NCBI GenBank assembly: GCA_017502465.1
Contig: JAFVUY010000017.1
Span: 123,485-187,484 of the forward strand
Source: Bacilli bacterium
Lineage (GTDB): Bacteria > Bacillota_I > Bacilli_A > RFN20 > CAG-826
Direction of reading: 5' to 3'
DNA: 64,000 nucleotides
The position numbers and the translations under genes are program-made. Below the pieces are notes generated by a model. It was not told the DNA's origin. It saw only the letters and a program-made list of their open reading frames with translations, and ran no database searches. Shown piece after piece: positions 28,353-37,559 of the stretch; positions within the stretch are counted from its first letter, which is position 1; the number at the start of each line of letters is the position of its first letter.

Positions 28353-28408
28353 TAAATAGAGTAAAATTTAATATTTTACTATTTAAGAAGATATAAATAG
28401 AGTAAAAT
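28353..28408 (+). repeat. Direct repeats in the nagA promoter region
   Basis: TAAATAGAGTAAAAT occurs at 28353-28367 and 28394-28408 (41-base period). The second copy contains a possible -10 (TAAAAT 28403-28408) upstream of nagA, so the repeat may be a duplicated promoter or a regulator-binding pair. Confidence 0.5.
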
Positions 28409-28430
28409 GAATTTAGATATTGGTATTTTT

Positions 28431-29564
28431 ATGATAATAACAAACATTAAAATTGTTACTTTATTAGAAGTAATTGAAAACGGTCACATTATTATTAGTG
28501 ATGGAAAAATTGTTGAAGTTAATAAAGGTCCTTACTTAGGGGACGATATTAATGTTATTGATGGGCAAGGCAAAATAGCTATGCCAGGATTTATTGACCT
28601 TCATATTCATGGCTCTTGCGGAGTTGATTTTATGGACGCGGAAGAAGAAGATATTCGTAAAATCGCAAAAGCTTTATATCAAGAAGGTGTTACCTCCTTT
28701 TTAGCAACAACTTTAACTAGCGATAAAGAATCACTAGAAAAAGTTTGTAAAGTAATTAATAACTCAATTAAAGATAATCCTTCTTTATTAGGATTACACT
28801 TTGAAGGTCCATATATTAACGCGAAATATAAAGGGGCTCAAAACGAAGCATATATTAGAAACCCAGATATCGAAGAATTTGATTATTTAAATAATATAAG
28901 TGGAAACAACATTAGATATATTTCTATGGCACCTGAAATTGAAGGCTCATTAGAATTTATTAAACATGTAACATCTAATGGTGTTGTTGTCAGTGCAGGT
29001 CACACAGATGCATCTTTTGATGATGTTGCTAACGCGATTAAAGTTGGTTTAACTAACACTACACATACACATAATGCGATGAGCGGACATCATCATAGAA
29101 AACCAGGTGTTGTCACTGCATCTATGTATTTTGATGAACTTTACTGTGAAGTTATTTGTGATGGAATTCATGTCTGTCCAAACACAGTTAAAACATTTTT
29201 TAAAGTTGTAGGCGCGGATCGTTTTGTTATGATTTCTGACGCTTTAAAAATCAAACATTCGGCTTTGAAATATTTCGATTTATTCGGACTTGATTGTGAA
29301 AGAAAAGATGGAGCGGCTTATTTATTAAGCGGCCCGCTTGCGGGTTCTTTGCTTACAATGGATCAAGGATTACGTAATTTACGAGAATATATCAAAGATA
29401 TATCCTTGATTGATTTAATGAAAGTAAGTTCATATAACGCTTCAAAATCGCTTCATTTAAACGATAGAGGTCTTATCGAAAAAGGTAGAAATGCGGATAT
29501 TGTTTTATTAAATGATAATTTAGAAGTCCAAGATGTTTATAAATTAGGAAAGAAGGTGTTTTAA
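28431..29564 (+). CDS. nagA: N-acetylglucosamine-6-phosphate deacetylase
   Basis: 377 residues from ATG 28431. ATG 28407 would add MNLDIGIF; neither has a Shine-Dalgarno site, but family members align from MIITNIKI. Motifs: PGFIDLHIHG with the metal-type HxH, FEGPYIN, AGHTDAS, NAMSGHHHR, and a catalytic Asp in VMISDALK. The enzyme removes acetate from GlcNAc-6-P in the cytoplasm; the product goes to NagB, encoded at 50492-51190. First gene of an operon that goes on with a ROK protein and rhamnose genes. Confidence 0.9.
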   Translation: MIITNIKIVTLLEVIENGHIIISDGKIVEVNKGPYLGDDINVIDGQGKIAMPGFIDLHIHGSCGVDFMDAEEEDIRKIAKALYQEGVTSFLATTLTSDKESLEKVCKVINNSIKDNPSLLGLHFEGPYINAKYKGAQNEAYIRNPDIEEFDYLNNISGNNIRYISMAPEIEGSLEFIKHVTSNGVVVSAGHTDASFDDVANAIKVGLTNTTHTHNAMSGHHHRKPGVVTASMYFDELYCEVICDGIHVCPNTVKTFFKVVGADRFVMISDALKIKHSALKYFDLFGLDCERKDGAAYLLSGPLAGSLLTMDQGLRNLREYIKDISLIDLMKVSSYNASKSLHLNDRGLIEKGRNADIVLLNDNLEVQDVYKLGKKVF

Positions 29565-30950
29565 ATGATTAAACCTATTTTAGAACCCGAATTTAAACCA
29601 GCGATTATAGAAATTAGAAACTTTAATCGTGATGTCTCTTCTTGTGAATATAAACAACATTTAACAATCGCAGTCGAAAGAGATAATGGATATATTTATC
29701 GTCGTGAATTTGATATCTTCGCGGAAGGTATCGATGATGAAAGAAACACCTTTATCGCTGAACGTTTTATTAAATGTATTCTTTGGGTTGTAGGTGGATA
29801 TAAAATCTATATCCATGGTTCAAGAAAAGTATTTGAAGATATAAAATCCTTCTATTCTCCAGGTGGATTACGCGAATTTGATTATAATTTCATGTCTACA
29901 GTTTATGAAAAACCATTTGAAGTAGTATATGTTGAAGATATTAAAGACTTCCCAGAAGAAAAAGCTTGTTCATTACCTGCAGGAGGCAATCTTAAAGGTA
30001 ATAGAGTTGGTTTTGATGCGGGCGGAAGCGACATTAAAATCAGTGCGGTTGTTAATGGGGAAGTCATTTTTTCAGAAGAAGTTGTTTGGCTTCCAAAACT
30101 AAACGAAGACATTAATTACCATTATGACTATATTTATAAAGTTATGATGATGGCGATTGAAAAAATGGGAGGCAAATGCGATGGAATTGGCATCTCTACC
30201 GCGGGGGTTATTATTAATAATCAACCAATGGTTAGCTCTCTTTTTATCAAAGTTCCTAAAACCGATTTTGAAAAAGTTAAAAAAGCATATATCTACGCTT
30301 GCGAGAGAATCGCAAAAGAACTTAATAAAAACATTCCATATATTGTCGCAAATGACGGAGATGTCACCGCTCTTGCAGGCGCTATCGACTTAAAAGATAA
30401 TTGTGTTCTTGGTATTGCGATGGGCACAAGTGAGGCGGTTGGATATGTTAATGAAGACGGCAATCTCACTGGATGGTTAAATGAATTAGCCTTCATGCCA
30501 ATTGACTTTAACAAAGAGGCGATGGTTGATGAGTGGAGTGGCGATTTTGGGGTTGGATGTAAATATTTCTCCCAAGATGCAGTTATTAAACTCGCTCCAC
30601 GAGCAGGAATTGAATTAGACGAAAGCCTAACTCTTGCAGAAAAATTAAAAAGAGTTCAAGCGCTTAACGAAGAAGGACACGAAGGAGCAAATAAGATATT
30701 TGAATCTATCGGTGTCTATCTTGCCTATACACTTGCTTATTATGCAGAATTTTATAAAATAAAGCATGTCTTACTCTTAGGAAGAGTGACCTCTTCTAAA
30801 GGCGGAGACACAATCTTAAAGATTGCAAGGGAAACTCTTGATAAAGAATTCCCTGAATATAAAGATATTCAAATTGGTATGCCAAGCGAAAGAATGAGAA
30901 GAGTTGGTCAATCAATCGCAGCAGCTTCTCTCCCAGAAGATATCCAATAA
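29565..30950 (+). CDS. ROK-like sugar kinase with N-terminal extension
   Basis: 461 residues, longer than the usual 290-400. Residues 1-145 are an unassigned N-terminal part. The actin-like kinase core begins VGFDAGGSDIKISAVVNGE (phosphate-1 loop) and continues with GIGISTAG, VANDGDVTALAG with the catalytic Asp, and GIAMGTSEAVGYV. The Cys-rich zinc motif CxCGxxGCxE of typical ROK kinases is absent: the region reads LNELAFMPIDFNKEAM, then DFGVGCKYF. Probably phosphorylates a hexose or amino sugar; its position between nagA and rhaD suggests GlcNAc or a related sugar. It begins directly after the nagA stop. Confidence 0.7.
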   Translation: MIKPILEPEFKPAIIEIRNFNRDVSSCEYKQHLTIAVERDNGYIYRREFDIFAEGIDDERNTFIAERFIKCILWVVGGYKIYIHGSRKVFEDIKSFYSPGGLREFDYNFMSTVYEKPFEVVYVEDIKDFPEEKACSLPAGGNLKGNRVGFDAGGSDIKISAVVNGEVIFSEEVVWLPKLNEDINYHYDYIYKVMMMAIEKMGGKCDGIGISTAGVIINNQPMVSSLFIKVPKTDFEKVKKAYIYACERIAKELNKNIPYIVANDGDVTALAGAIDLKDNCVLGIAMGTSEAVGYVNEDGNLTGWLNELAFMPIDFNKEAMVDEWSGDFGVGCKYFSQDAVIKLAPRAGIELDESLTLAEKLKRVQALNEEGHEGANKIFESIGVYLAYTLAYYAEFYKIKHVLLLGRVTSSKGGDTILKIARETLDKEFPEYKDIQIGMPSERMRRVGQSIAAASLPEDIQ

Positions 30951-30964
30951 TATAGGAGGCATTT

Positions 30965-31780
30965 ATGGCGAAATTTATTAATTCTAAATATGTTAGAGAA
31001 ATGGGCGATATTACTAAAAATATGTATCGTCAAGGATGGGATGAAAGAAACGGGGGTAATATTTCTTATCTCATCGATGAACATTTAGTTAGAGAATATT
31101 TTAAAAAGGACAAATTTATTAGAGATATTAATTTGGGTTTTGAAGCAGACCCAATTGTTAGAAACAAATATTTCTTAATTACAGGAACGGGTAAATATTT
31201 TAAAAACGTTAAAAAAGATCCTGAAACAAACTTAGGTTTAGTCAAAATTTCAAGCGATGGAAAAGTCGCTCACCTTTTATGGGGCTACAAAGATGGAGGA
31301 AGATTCACAAGTGAATTCCCTGCCCACTTAATGAGCCACGCTTCTAGACTTAAAGTTGATCCTGCTAATAGAGTCATTATGCATACCCACCCAACATACA
31401 CAATTTGTATGGGTGCGTGCTTACCAACTGATGAAGTTGTCTTTACAAGAAAATTATGGAAATCAAATACAGAAGCGGTAGTTGTTTTCCCAGAAGGTAT
31501 TGGTGTTTTACCATGTATGATTTGTGGTACGAACGAAATTGGAATAGCGACAGCAGAAAAGATGAAAGAATATCGTATTGTTAGCTGGACAAACCACGGC
31601 CTTTATGGAGCGGGTAAAGATATCGATGAAGCATTTGGTTTGATAGAAACAGTTGAAAAAACCGCTCAAATATATATGTTAACTCTTGATCATTTAGTTA
31701 ACGAAATTCCAGACGAAGTAGTCTTAGGACTTGCAAAACTTTGGAATTTAAAAATGAAACCAGGCGTTATTGAAGAATAG
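30965..31780 (+). CDS. rhaD: L-rhamnulose-1-phosphate aldolase
   Basis: 271 residues, class II aldolase/adducin fold. Glu117 (TSEFPAH), His140 and His142 (MHTHPTY) and a third His in TNHGLYGAG near 212 match the catalytic Glu117 and zinc ligands of Escherichia coli RhaD. Cleaves rhamnulose-1-phosphate into dihydroxyacetone phosphate and L-lactaldehyde. AGGAGG precedes the start. The aldolase precedes the kinase and isomerase in this operon. Confidence 0.93.
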   Translation: MAKFINSKYVREMGDITKNMYRQGWDERNGGNISYLIDEHLVREYFKKDKFIRDINLGFEADPIVRNKYFLITGTGKYFKNVKKDPETNLGLVKISSDGKVAHLLWGYKDGGRFTSEFPAHLMSHASRLKVDPANRVIMHTHPTYTICMGACLPTDEVVFTRKLWKSNTEAVVVFPEGIGVLPCMICGTNEIGIATAEKMKEYRIVSWTNHGLYGAGKDIDEAFGLIETVEKTAQIYMLTLDHLVNEIPDEVVLGLAKLWNLKMKPGVIEE

Positions 31781-31783
31781 TTT

Positions 31784-33082
31784 ATGAAATATTTTTTAGC
31801 GATTGACCTAGGAGCGTCCAGTGGAAGACATGTTGTCGGTTATTTAAAAGATGAACAAATTGTTTTAAATGAAGTACATCGTTTTATCACCGGAATGGAT
31901 GATACAAAAGATGGTAAAACCTGGAACATTCCTAGAATATTTAATGAAATTAAATTAGGCATAAAGAAAGCCTTTGAACAATATAACAATATTGTTTCTT
32001 TATCTATCGACACTTGGGGTGTCGACTACGTTCTTATGAACGAAGATAAAGAAATAGAACCATATTATGCCTATCGTAACGAAAGAAATAATAACGCCTA
32101 TAAAGAAGTTGAAAAGATTATTTCTTTTGAAGAATTGTACAAGACTACAGGCATTCAATTCGCCCCTTTTAATACTATTTATCAATTATATGATGATTTG
32201 CTTAAAGGAAGATTAGATAACGCGACAGATTATCTAATGCTACCTTCATATTTCACATATAAATTAACAGGCATTAAAACACATGAATACACAGAAGAAA
32301 CTACAGGTGCTTTCATCGATGTTTTAAAAGGAGATTATGCCTATGACATTCTTGATAAATTAGGTTTACCAAGAAAATTATTTAAACAAATATCTAAACC
32401 AGGCACAGTGGTCGGTGAATTAAGTCAAGAAATCCAAGAAGAAGTTAAAGGCAACTGCAAAGTTATCTTATGTGCATCTCATGACACTGGAAGCGCTTTT
32501 GAAAGCGTTGATGTTGAAGACGATTCGATCATTCTTTCAAGTGGAACTTGGTCTTTATTAGGTATTAAAAATAAAGTTGCAACTGTTAATGAAGCATCTT
32601 TAAAAGCTAATTACACAAACGAAGGTGGGGTTGGCTATTTTAGATTCTTAAAAAACATTATGGGTATGTGGATTGTTAATCAAATCTTATTAATTGAACC
32701 TATCTCATTTGATGAATTAGCAAATAAACTTCCGCATTCAAATTATAAGGAAATATTTGATGTTAATGATGAATCTTTAGTGGCGCCTACTAACATGAAA
32801 GAGGCTGTCTTAAAATTATTAAGACATAATCCACCTAAAGATAATATTGATTTATTCGCATCTATTTATCATTCTTTAGCGGCTTGTTATAAAGAGGCTA
32901 TTATTGAACTTGAAACAATATTAAATAGAACTTTTAGTTCTATCTATGTTGTCGGAGGCGGAGCGAAAAACAAATATTTAAACAATTTAATTGAACAATA
33001 CACATCTAAAAAAGTGGTTGCCCTTCCAATAGAGGCAACTTCACTTGGAAATATTAAAATTCAAATGAAAGTGAGCGAATAA
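31784..33082 (+). CDS. rhaB: L-rhamnulose kinase
   Basis: 432 residues, FGGY family. N-terminal LAIDLGASSGRHVVGYL is typical of rhamnulokinase. SIDTWGVDYVL, SHDTGSAF, ILSSGTWSLLG and VVGGGAKNKYLN are the conserved substrate and nucleotide motifs. Phosphorylates L-rhamnulose before RhaD cleavage. The C-terminus is a little short (ends NIKIQMKVSE) compared with about 470-490 in other species. It starts three bases after rhaD. Confidence 0.92.
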   Translation: MKYFLAIDLGASSGRHVVGYLKDEQIVLNEVHRFITGMDDTKDGKTWNIPRIFNEIKLGIKKAFEQYNNIVSLSIDTWGVDYVLMNEDKEIEPYYAYRNERNNNAYKEVEKIISFEELYKTTGIQFAPFNTIYQLYDDLLKGRLDNATDYLMLPSYFTYKLTGIKTHEYTEETTGAFIDVLKGDYAYDILDKLGLPRKLFKQISKPGTVVGELSQEIQEEVKGNCKVILCASHDTGSAFESVDVEDDSIILSSGTWSLLGIKNKVATVNEASLKANYTNEGGVGYFRFLKNIMGMWIVNQILLIEPISFDELANKLPHSNYKEIFDVNDESLVAPTNMKEAVLKLLRHNPPKDNIDLFASIYHSLAACYKEAIIELETILNRTFSSIYVVGGGAKNKYLNNLIEQYTSKKVVALPIEATSLGNIKIQMKVSE

Positions 33083-33083
33083 T

Positions 33084-34316
33084 ATGAGAAAAGAAGTGAA
33101 ACGTTTATACGAAAGCTATGGAGTTGATATTTCTAAAGCGTTAAACACATTAAAAAACACACCTATCAGCCTTCACTGCTGGCAATTAGATGATGTTAAT
33201 GGCTTTGAAAATTCTGGGGATCTTTCTGGCGGTATTCAAACAACAGGAAATTATCCTGGTAAAGCAAGAAATTTTGAAGAATTAACACGCGATTTAGATG
33301 TCGCTTTATCTCTTATCCCAGGTAAGAAGAAAATCAATCTTCACGCGATTTATCAAACAGGTAAAATTGTTGAAAGATGCAATGTTGGAATTGAACAATT
33401 CGAACAATGGGTTAAATACGCGAAAGAGAGAAACTTAGGTTTAGATTATAACCCAACAATCTTCTCACATCCTATGTTAGTGGACGGACTCTCATTATCT
33501 TCACCAGACGAAAATGTTCGTAATTATTGGATTAAACACTGCATAAATGGCTTAAAAATTACAGAATATTTCGCAAAAGAGACAAAACAAAGATCTCTTA
33601 TGAACATTTGGATTCCAGATGGTTTAAAAGATGTTCCCGCAGATAGATTTGGACCAAGATTAAGATTAAAAGAATCTTTAGACGCAATTCTTGCAGGTTA
33701 TAAATATGATAAAAAAGTTATGGATGTCGCGGTTGAATCTAAAGTGTTTGGTATTGGGGTTGAAAGTTACACAACTGGTTCAAATGAATTTTATTTAAAT
33801 TATGCAGCAACAAGAGGAATCTTAAATCTTCTTGATACAGGACATTATCATCCAACAGAAAATGTCGCGGATAAGATTTCCTCAATGTTCACATTCTTTA
33901 ACCGTTTAGCCTTCCACGTTTCTCGCCCAGTTAGATGGGATAGCGACCATGTCTTAAAATTAAATGATGATCTTCAAGACGTCGCGGATGAACTTGTTAA
34001 ATGCAATGGTTTAAATAGAAGTTATATCGGTTTAGATTATTTTGATGCTTCTGTTAATAGAGTTATCGCTCTTATCGTCGGGGCTAGAAATATGCAAAAA
34101 GCTCTTTTAAAAGCTTTATTAACCCCATGGCATTTATTAAAAGAAGCTCAAGATTCTTATGACCACACTAGAGTCTTATCTCTTCAAGAAGAATTAAAAA
34201 CTCTCCCATGGGGAGAGGTTTGGGACGAATATTTAAGACGTCAAAACATGGTTAGCGATAAAGAAATGTATGAAATCGTTAAAAAATATGAAGAAGAAGT
34301 TTTAAGCAAGAGGTAA
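33084..34316 (+). CDS. rhaA: L-rhamnose isomerase
   Basis: 410 residues, normal length. Conserved lines include PISLHCWQLDDVNGFE, TGNYPGKARN, INLHAIYQ, NIWIPDGLKD, LLDTGHYHPTENVADK and HVSRPVRWDSDHVLKLND, which contain the metal-binding His and Asp residues of RhaA. Converts L-rhamnose to L-rhamnulose. With rhaB and rhaD it makes a complete rhamnose pathway. No dedicated rhamnose transporter or mutarotase RhaM gene is visible in the window. Confidence 0.95.
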   Translation: MRKEVKRLYESYGVDISKALNTLKNTPISLHCWQLDDVNGFENSGDLSGGIQTTGNYPGKARNFEELTRDLDVALSLIPGKKKINLHAIYQTGKIVERCNVGIEQFEQWVKYAKERNLGLDYNPTIFSHPMLVDGLSLSSPDENVRNYWIKHCINGLKITEYFAKETKQRSLMNIWIPDGLKDVPADRFGPRLRLKESLDAILAGYKYDKKVMDVAVESKVFGIGVESYTTGSNEFYLNYAATRGILNLLDTGHYHPTENVADKISSMFTFFNRLAFHVSRPVRWDSDHVLKLNDDLQDVADELVKCNGLNRSYIGLDYFDASVNRVIALIVGARNMQKALLKALLTPWHLLKEAQDSYDHTRVLSLQEELKTLPWGEVWDEYLRRQNMVSDKEMYEIVKKYEEEVLSKR

Positions 34317-34322
34317 ATAATA

Positions 34323-35426
34323 ATGAAAGATGCGAAAAAATTTGATGTAGTAGAAATTATTGAACATTTTAGTCTTGTTGGCCACTTTGAAGGTGCGATT
34401 CAATACGGAAACGGATATATTAACGACACATTCTTGCTTATCACACGTGATGGAGATGAACGTTATAAATATATTCTTCAAAGAATTAACCATAACCTTT
34501 TCAAAGATGTCGCTAAATTAATGAACAACATTGAACTTGTTACTAAATTTTGCAAAAAATCAGTTATCAAATTAGGTGGAAATCCAAACAAAGAAGTAAT
34601 GAGTATTATCTACACAAAAGAAGGCAAGAATTTCTATTTTGATGGTTATAACTATTTTAGAATGATTACCTTTATTGATAATTCATTCTCATATGACATA
34701 GTAAGTGATGAAAAAGTCTTTTATAATTCTGCAGTTGCCTTTGGCAAATTCGCAAGATTATTAGATGGATTTGATGCATCCAAATTATATGATGTACTTC
34801 CAAATTTCCATGACACTCGTGTCAGATTAGAAACATTTAAAAAATCTTTAGAAAAAGATGTTTGCAATAGAAAAGCTGAAGTAGAAAAGGAAATTAATTT
34901 TGTCCTAGAACACGCGGATTTAGCTCCACTTTTATATGACAAACTTGAAAAAGGTGAAATTCCTTTAAGGGTTACCCATAACGACACAAAATGTAATAAC
35001 GTTTTATTCGATAAAGACACTAAAGAAGCACTTGCGGTTATTGATTTAGATACAGTTATGAGCGGTTGCTTAGCCTTTGACTTCGGAGACGCGATTCGTT
35101 CAGGATGTAACTCCTCTACAGAAGATGAAAAAGATTTACAAAAAGTCTATTTTAGATTCGATTTATACAAAGCTTATGCGAAAGGTTATTTAGAAGTTTT
35201 AGGTGACCTTATTAACGAAGAAGAAAAACTCTCTCTCCCATTAGGAGCGATTATTATGACCTATGAATGCGGAGTGAGATTCTTAACAGACTATTTAGAT
35301 GGAGATGTTTATTTTAAAACATCTAAACCAAAACAAAATCTTTATAGAGCGAGAACACAGTTCAAACTTGTTAAAGATATGTTAGATCTTTACGAAGAAA
35401 TGAAAGAAGTTATTTTAAATAACTAA
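34323..35426 (+). CDS. N-acetylhexosamine kinase-like phosphotransferase (NahK-type)
   Basis: 367 residues, aminoglycoside-phosphotransferase fold. YGNGYINDTFLL, YILQRINHNLF, RVTHNDTKCNNVLFD (catalytic HND) and VIDLDTVMSGCLAFDFGDAIR closely follow the pattern of bifidobacterial NahK, which makes GlcNAc-1-P or GalNAc-1-P. It probably channels free N-acetylhexosamines from host glycans into sugar-1-phosphates. That suits the nagA and ROK genes of the same operon. The next gene begins one base after its stop. Confidence 0.75.
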   Translation: MKDAKKFDVVEIIEHFSLVGHFEGAIQYGNGYINDTFLLITRDGDERYKYILQRINHNLFKDVAKLMNNIELVTKFCKKSVIKLGGNPNKEVMSIIYTKEGKNFYFDGYNYFRMITFIDNSFSYDIVSDEKVFYNSAVAFGKFARLLDGFDASKLYDVLPNFHDTRVRLETFKKSLEKDVCNRKAEVEKEINFVLEHADLAPLLYDKLEKGEIPLRVTHNDTKCNNVLFDKDTKEALAVIDLDTVMSGCLAFDFGDAIRSGCNSSTEDEKDLQKVYFRFDLYKAYAKGYLEVLGDLINEEEKLSLPLGAIIMTYECGVRFLTDYLDGDVYFKTSKPKQNLYRARTQFKLVKDMLDLYEEMKEVILNN

Positions 35427-35427
35427 T

Positions 35428-35952
35428 ATGAAGATTGAACTAAACAAAAAATATTTTCTTAAAAATACAGAAAATGGAGAAGAAGTAACTAACGCTTCCA
35501 TTATTATTTCTAAAGAAAATAACAGTCTAATATTTGATTTTGAAATTATCGATGATTCTATATTTTCTCCATATTCAAAAGATAATGAAGATATATATCA
35601 TGGAGATGTCTGTGAAGTTTTCATCTCCTTTGATGGAGATCTTCATAGATATTTAGAATACGAAATATCCCCATATAACATTAAGTTTTTAGGACTTATT
35701 GATAATCCAACTTTAGATAACCCTATCTTAACTAAAATTAATCCACTTTTTGAAAGTGAAGTAGTTCTTAATAAAAACGGCTATCACGCGAAGATAGTCG
35801 TGGATTTAAAAGACAACGATATTAATAACATTAAATTCAATTGCTTTAATATCGACTCTGATAAAGATAGACCTCAAAAGTTATACGCCTTAAATCCTAC
35901 ATTTAAAAGAAACTTTCATTTATCTAATTATTTTGTAGAGTTCAATAAATAA
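35428..35952 (+). CDS. CBM9-like cytoplasmic protein
   Basis: 174 residues without signal peptide. The pattern DIYHGDVCEVFISFDGD followed by YLEYEISPYN resembles the CBM9-like carbohydrate-binding fold that often follows glycosidases; here it stands alone. Because it lacks an export signal it should act in the cytoplasm, which is unusual for a carbohydrate-binding module; a role as sugar-binding adaptor or enzyme of unknown chemistry is possible. The start ATG is coupled to the kinase stop (TAATATG). Confidence 0.6.
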   Translation: MKIELNKKYFLKNTENGEEVTNASIIISKENNSLIFDFEIIDDSIFSPYSKDNEDIYHGDVCEVFISFDGDLHRYLEYEISPYNIKFLGLIDNPTLDNPILTKINPLFESEVVLNKNGYHAKIVVDLKDNDINNIKFNCFNIDSDKDRPQKLYALNPTFKRNFHLSNYFVEFNK

Positions 35953-35954
35953 CT

Positions 35955-37295
35955 ATGTTTAAAAAATATCTTATTGAACCAAATTCTTTATTTCATAAAT
36001 CACTAATTCTTTCTCTATGTGAACCTGGAGAATATATTTTTCATATTGAAGGTTTAGATACTGACCTCTATAAAAAAATATTTAATCACGAGAAGATTAA
36101 GCTCAATAAATCGGGTTTAGAGTGTAAAAGCCTTCCCAGTAAATGTGAAGTTATCTATTTAGAAGAAGAAACGTATGAGATTAAAGCTTTAGTTATTTCT
36201 TCAAATAACAAATATTATCTTTTTAAACGCGACCCTCAAAAAAATAATCAACTTAATATTCATCAAAAATATATAAGTGACAATCTTGATTCTTTGTTGC
36301 TAGATTTTGAAAAACACAGCAAAACCAAAGGAAAAATCAATTATTCTGGTTTAGGTGACTTTTCTATTATTAAAGATAAAGACTATTTTGAATTTTTATA
36401 TGAACACAAAATCAAAACTCAAATAAATAAAGAATCCACAGTCTATCGCCTAATTTTTACTGAAAACAATAACTTCACTGTAGACTTTGTTTATCTTGTT
36501 AAAAATAAACTTGTTTCAATTATTAACGAATCTGATTTAGATCAAAAAGTTTTAAATTTAGAAACAATGAATAAGCATCACGAAGAAAGAAACGATTGTT
36601 TATTCATTGATTCTGAAAAAAAGAAAATCAACTATTTTATCTTTACTTATAAATCAAAATTAGTTAATCACTATTTCTTGTTTAAAAGTTTGAGTGACGA
36701 TTGTTTCGAATATATCCTCGAGGATATTTCATTTAATAAACTTTTAGCGGCTGACGAACTATCTAATATCAAATATAAAAAATGTAGTAGTCACGCCTCT
36801 AAAGAGTTTGCGAAGAAAAGATATTTAAATTTCTCTTCTGAATATATTGAATTCGAAGAAGAAGAAGAACTTGATTTCGAAGCTATTAAAGAACTCGCTC
36901 TTGAGGAATCTCCTTTAGAAATAGCTCCTAAAGAGAAAGAAGAACTTCTTAAATATTCAAAAGAACTGCACAAGAGATTTAATCTCACAAATGATATCTC
37001 TTTAACCATACATGGCAGAAGTAGGGTCCTTGAAAGACTTGGTGAGATGAGCGAAGACGAAATGCTCGTATTAGCGAAGGTAGCTTATGAGTTTGGTAAG
37101 AACCCCGTTCATTATTATGAACAAGACCCACTTATGTTTAAATTTTTACGTTATCAACAAAGCAAACATCCAAATAAAACTTTAAGAATCTTCAAAGATG
37201 TATTGTTCTTCTTTTCTTTTACCCCGCCTCATGTACTTATCACATGTTTTCATTACAAAACTAACTTTGATGAATTTGTCATAAGACAAAAATAA
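35955..37295 (+). CDS. Hypothetical cytoplasmic protein with DUF4258-like C-terminus
   Basis: 446 residues, no signal or membrane segment. The first about 330 residues are unrecognised, Lys/Asp/Asn-rich, and contain an acidic run (IEFEEEEELDFEAIKELALE). The last 100 residues begin ISLTIHGRSRVLERLGEMSE, resembling the opening line of DUF4258-type (RelE-like) domains, and end LITCFHYKTNFDEFVIRQK. It is coupled to the CBM9-like gene and ends the rhamnose/amino-sugar operon. No function can be given with confidence. Confidence 0.5.
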   Translation: MFKKYLIEPNSLFHKSLILSLCEPGEYIFHIEGLDTDLYKKIFNHEKIKLNKSGLECKSLPSKCEVIYLEEETYEIKALVISSNNKYYLFKRDPQKNNQLNIHQKYISDNLDSLLLDFEKHSKTKGKINYSGLGDFSIIKDKDYFEFLYEHKIKTQINKESTVYRLIFTENNNFTVDFVYLVKNKLVSIINESDLDQKVLNLETMNKHHEERNDCLFIDSEKKKINYFIFTYKSKLVNHYFLFKSLSDDCFEYILEDISFNKLLAADELSNIKYKKCSSHASKEFAKKRYLNFSSEYIEFEEEEELDFEAIKELALEESPLEIAPKEKEELLKYSKELHKRFNLTNDISLTIHGRSRVLERLGEMSEDEMLVLAKVAYEFGKNPVHYYEQDPLMFKFLRYQQSKHPNKTLRIFKDVLFFFSFTPPHVLITCFHYKTNFDEFVIRQK

Positions 37296-37559
37296 CTACC
37301 TTCTTTAAGTCCTTTAAAAAAGCTCAAATATATAAAAGTCATTCTTTTTTGACGCGGTTTTTCATAATCGGCACCTCGATTTGATGTATTTTCCTTATTG
37401 AAAACTATCTAATTTTATGTTCTTAATCTATCTTCGAAACGTTTGCTATAAACATAATTATTTTGTCTATTTTTAATAATTTTTTATAAATATTATTTTT
37501 TTCTTAATTTTATATACGCTTTCAAAGTATAATGAAATCAAATAAGGAGAATATTAACA
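37296..37559 (+). promoter_or_regulatory. Intergenic region with promoter of the P-loop gene
   Basis: 264 very AT-rich bases with no gene. TATAAT at 37528-37533 lies 20 bases before AAGGAGA and the ATG at 37560; the -35 region is weak (TTAATT 37504-37509, 18-base spacer). No clear hairpin terminator of the preceding operon was found. Confidence 0.45.
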
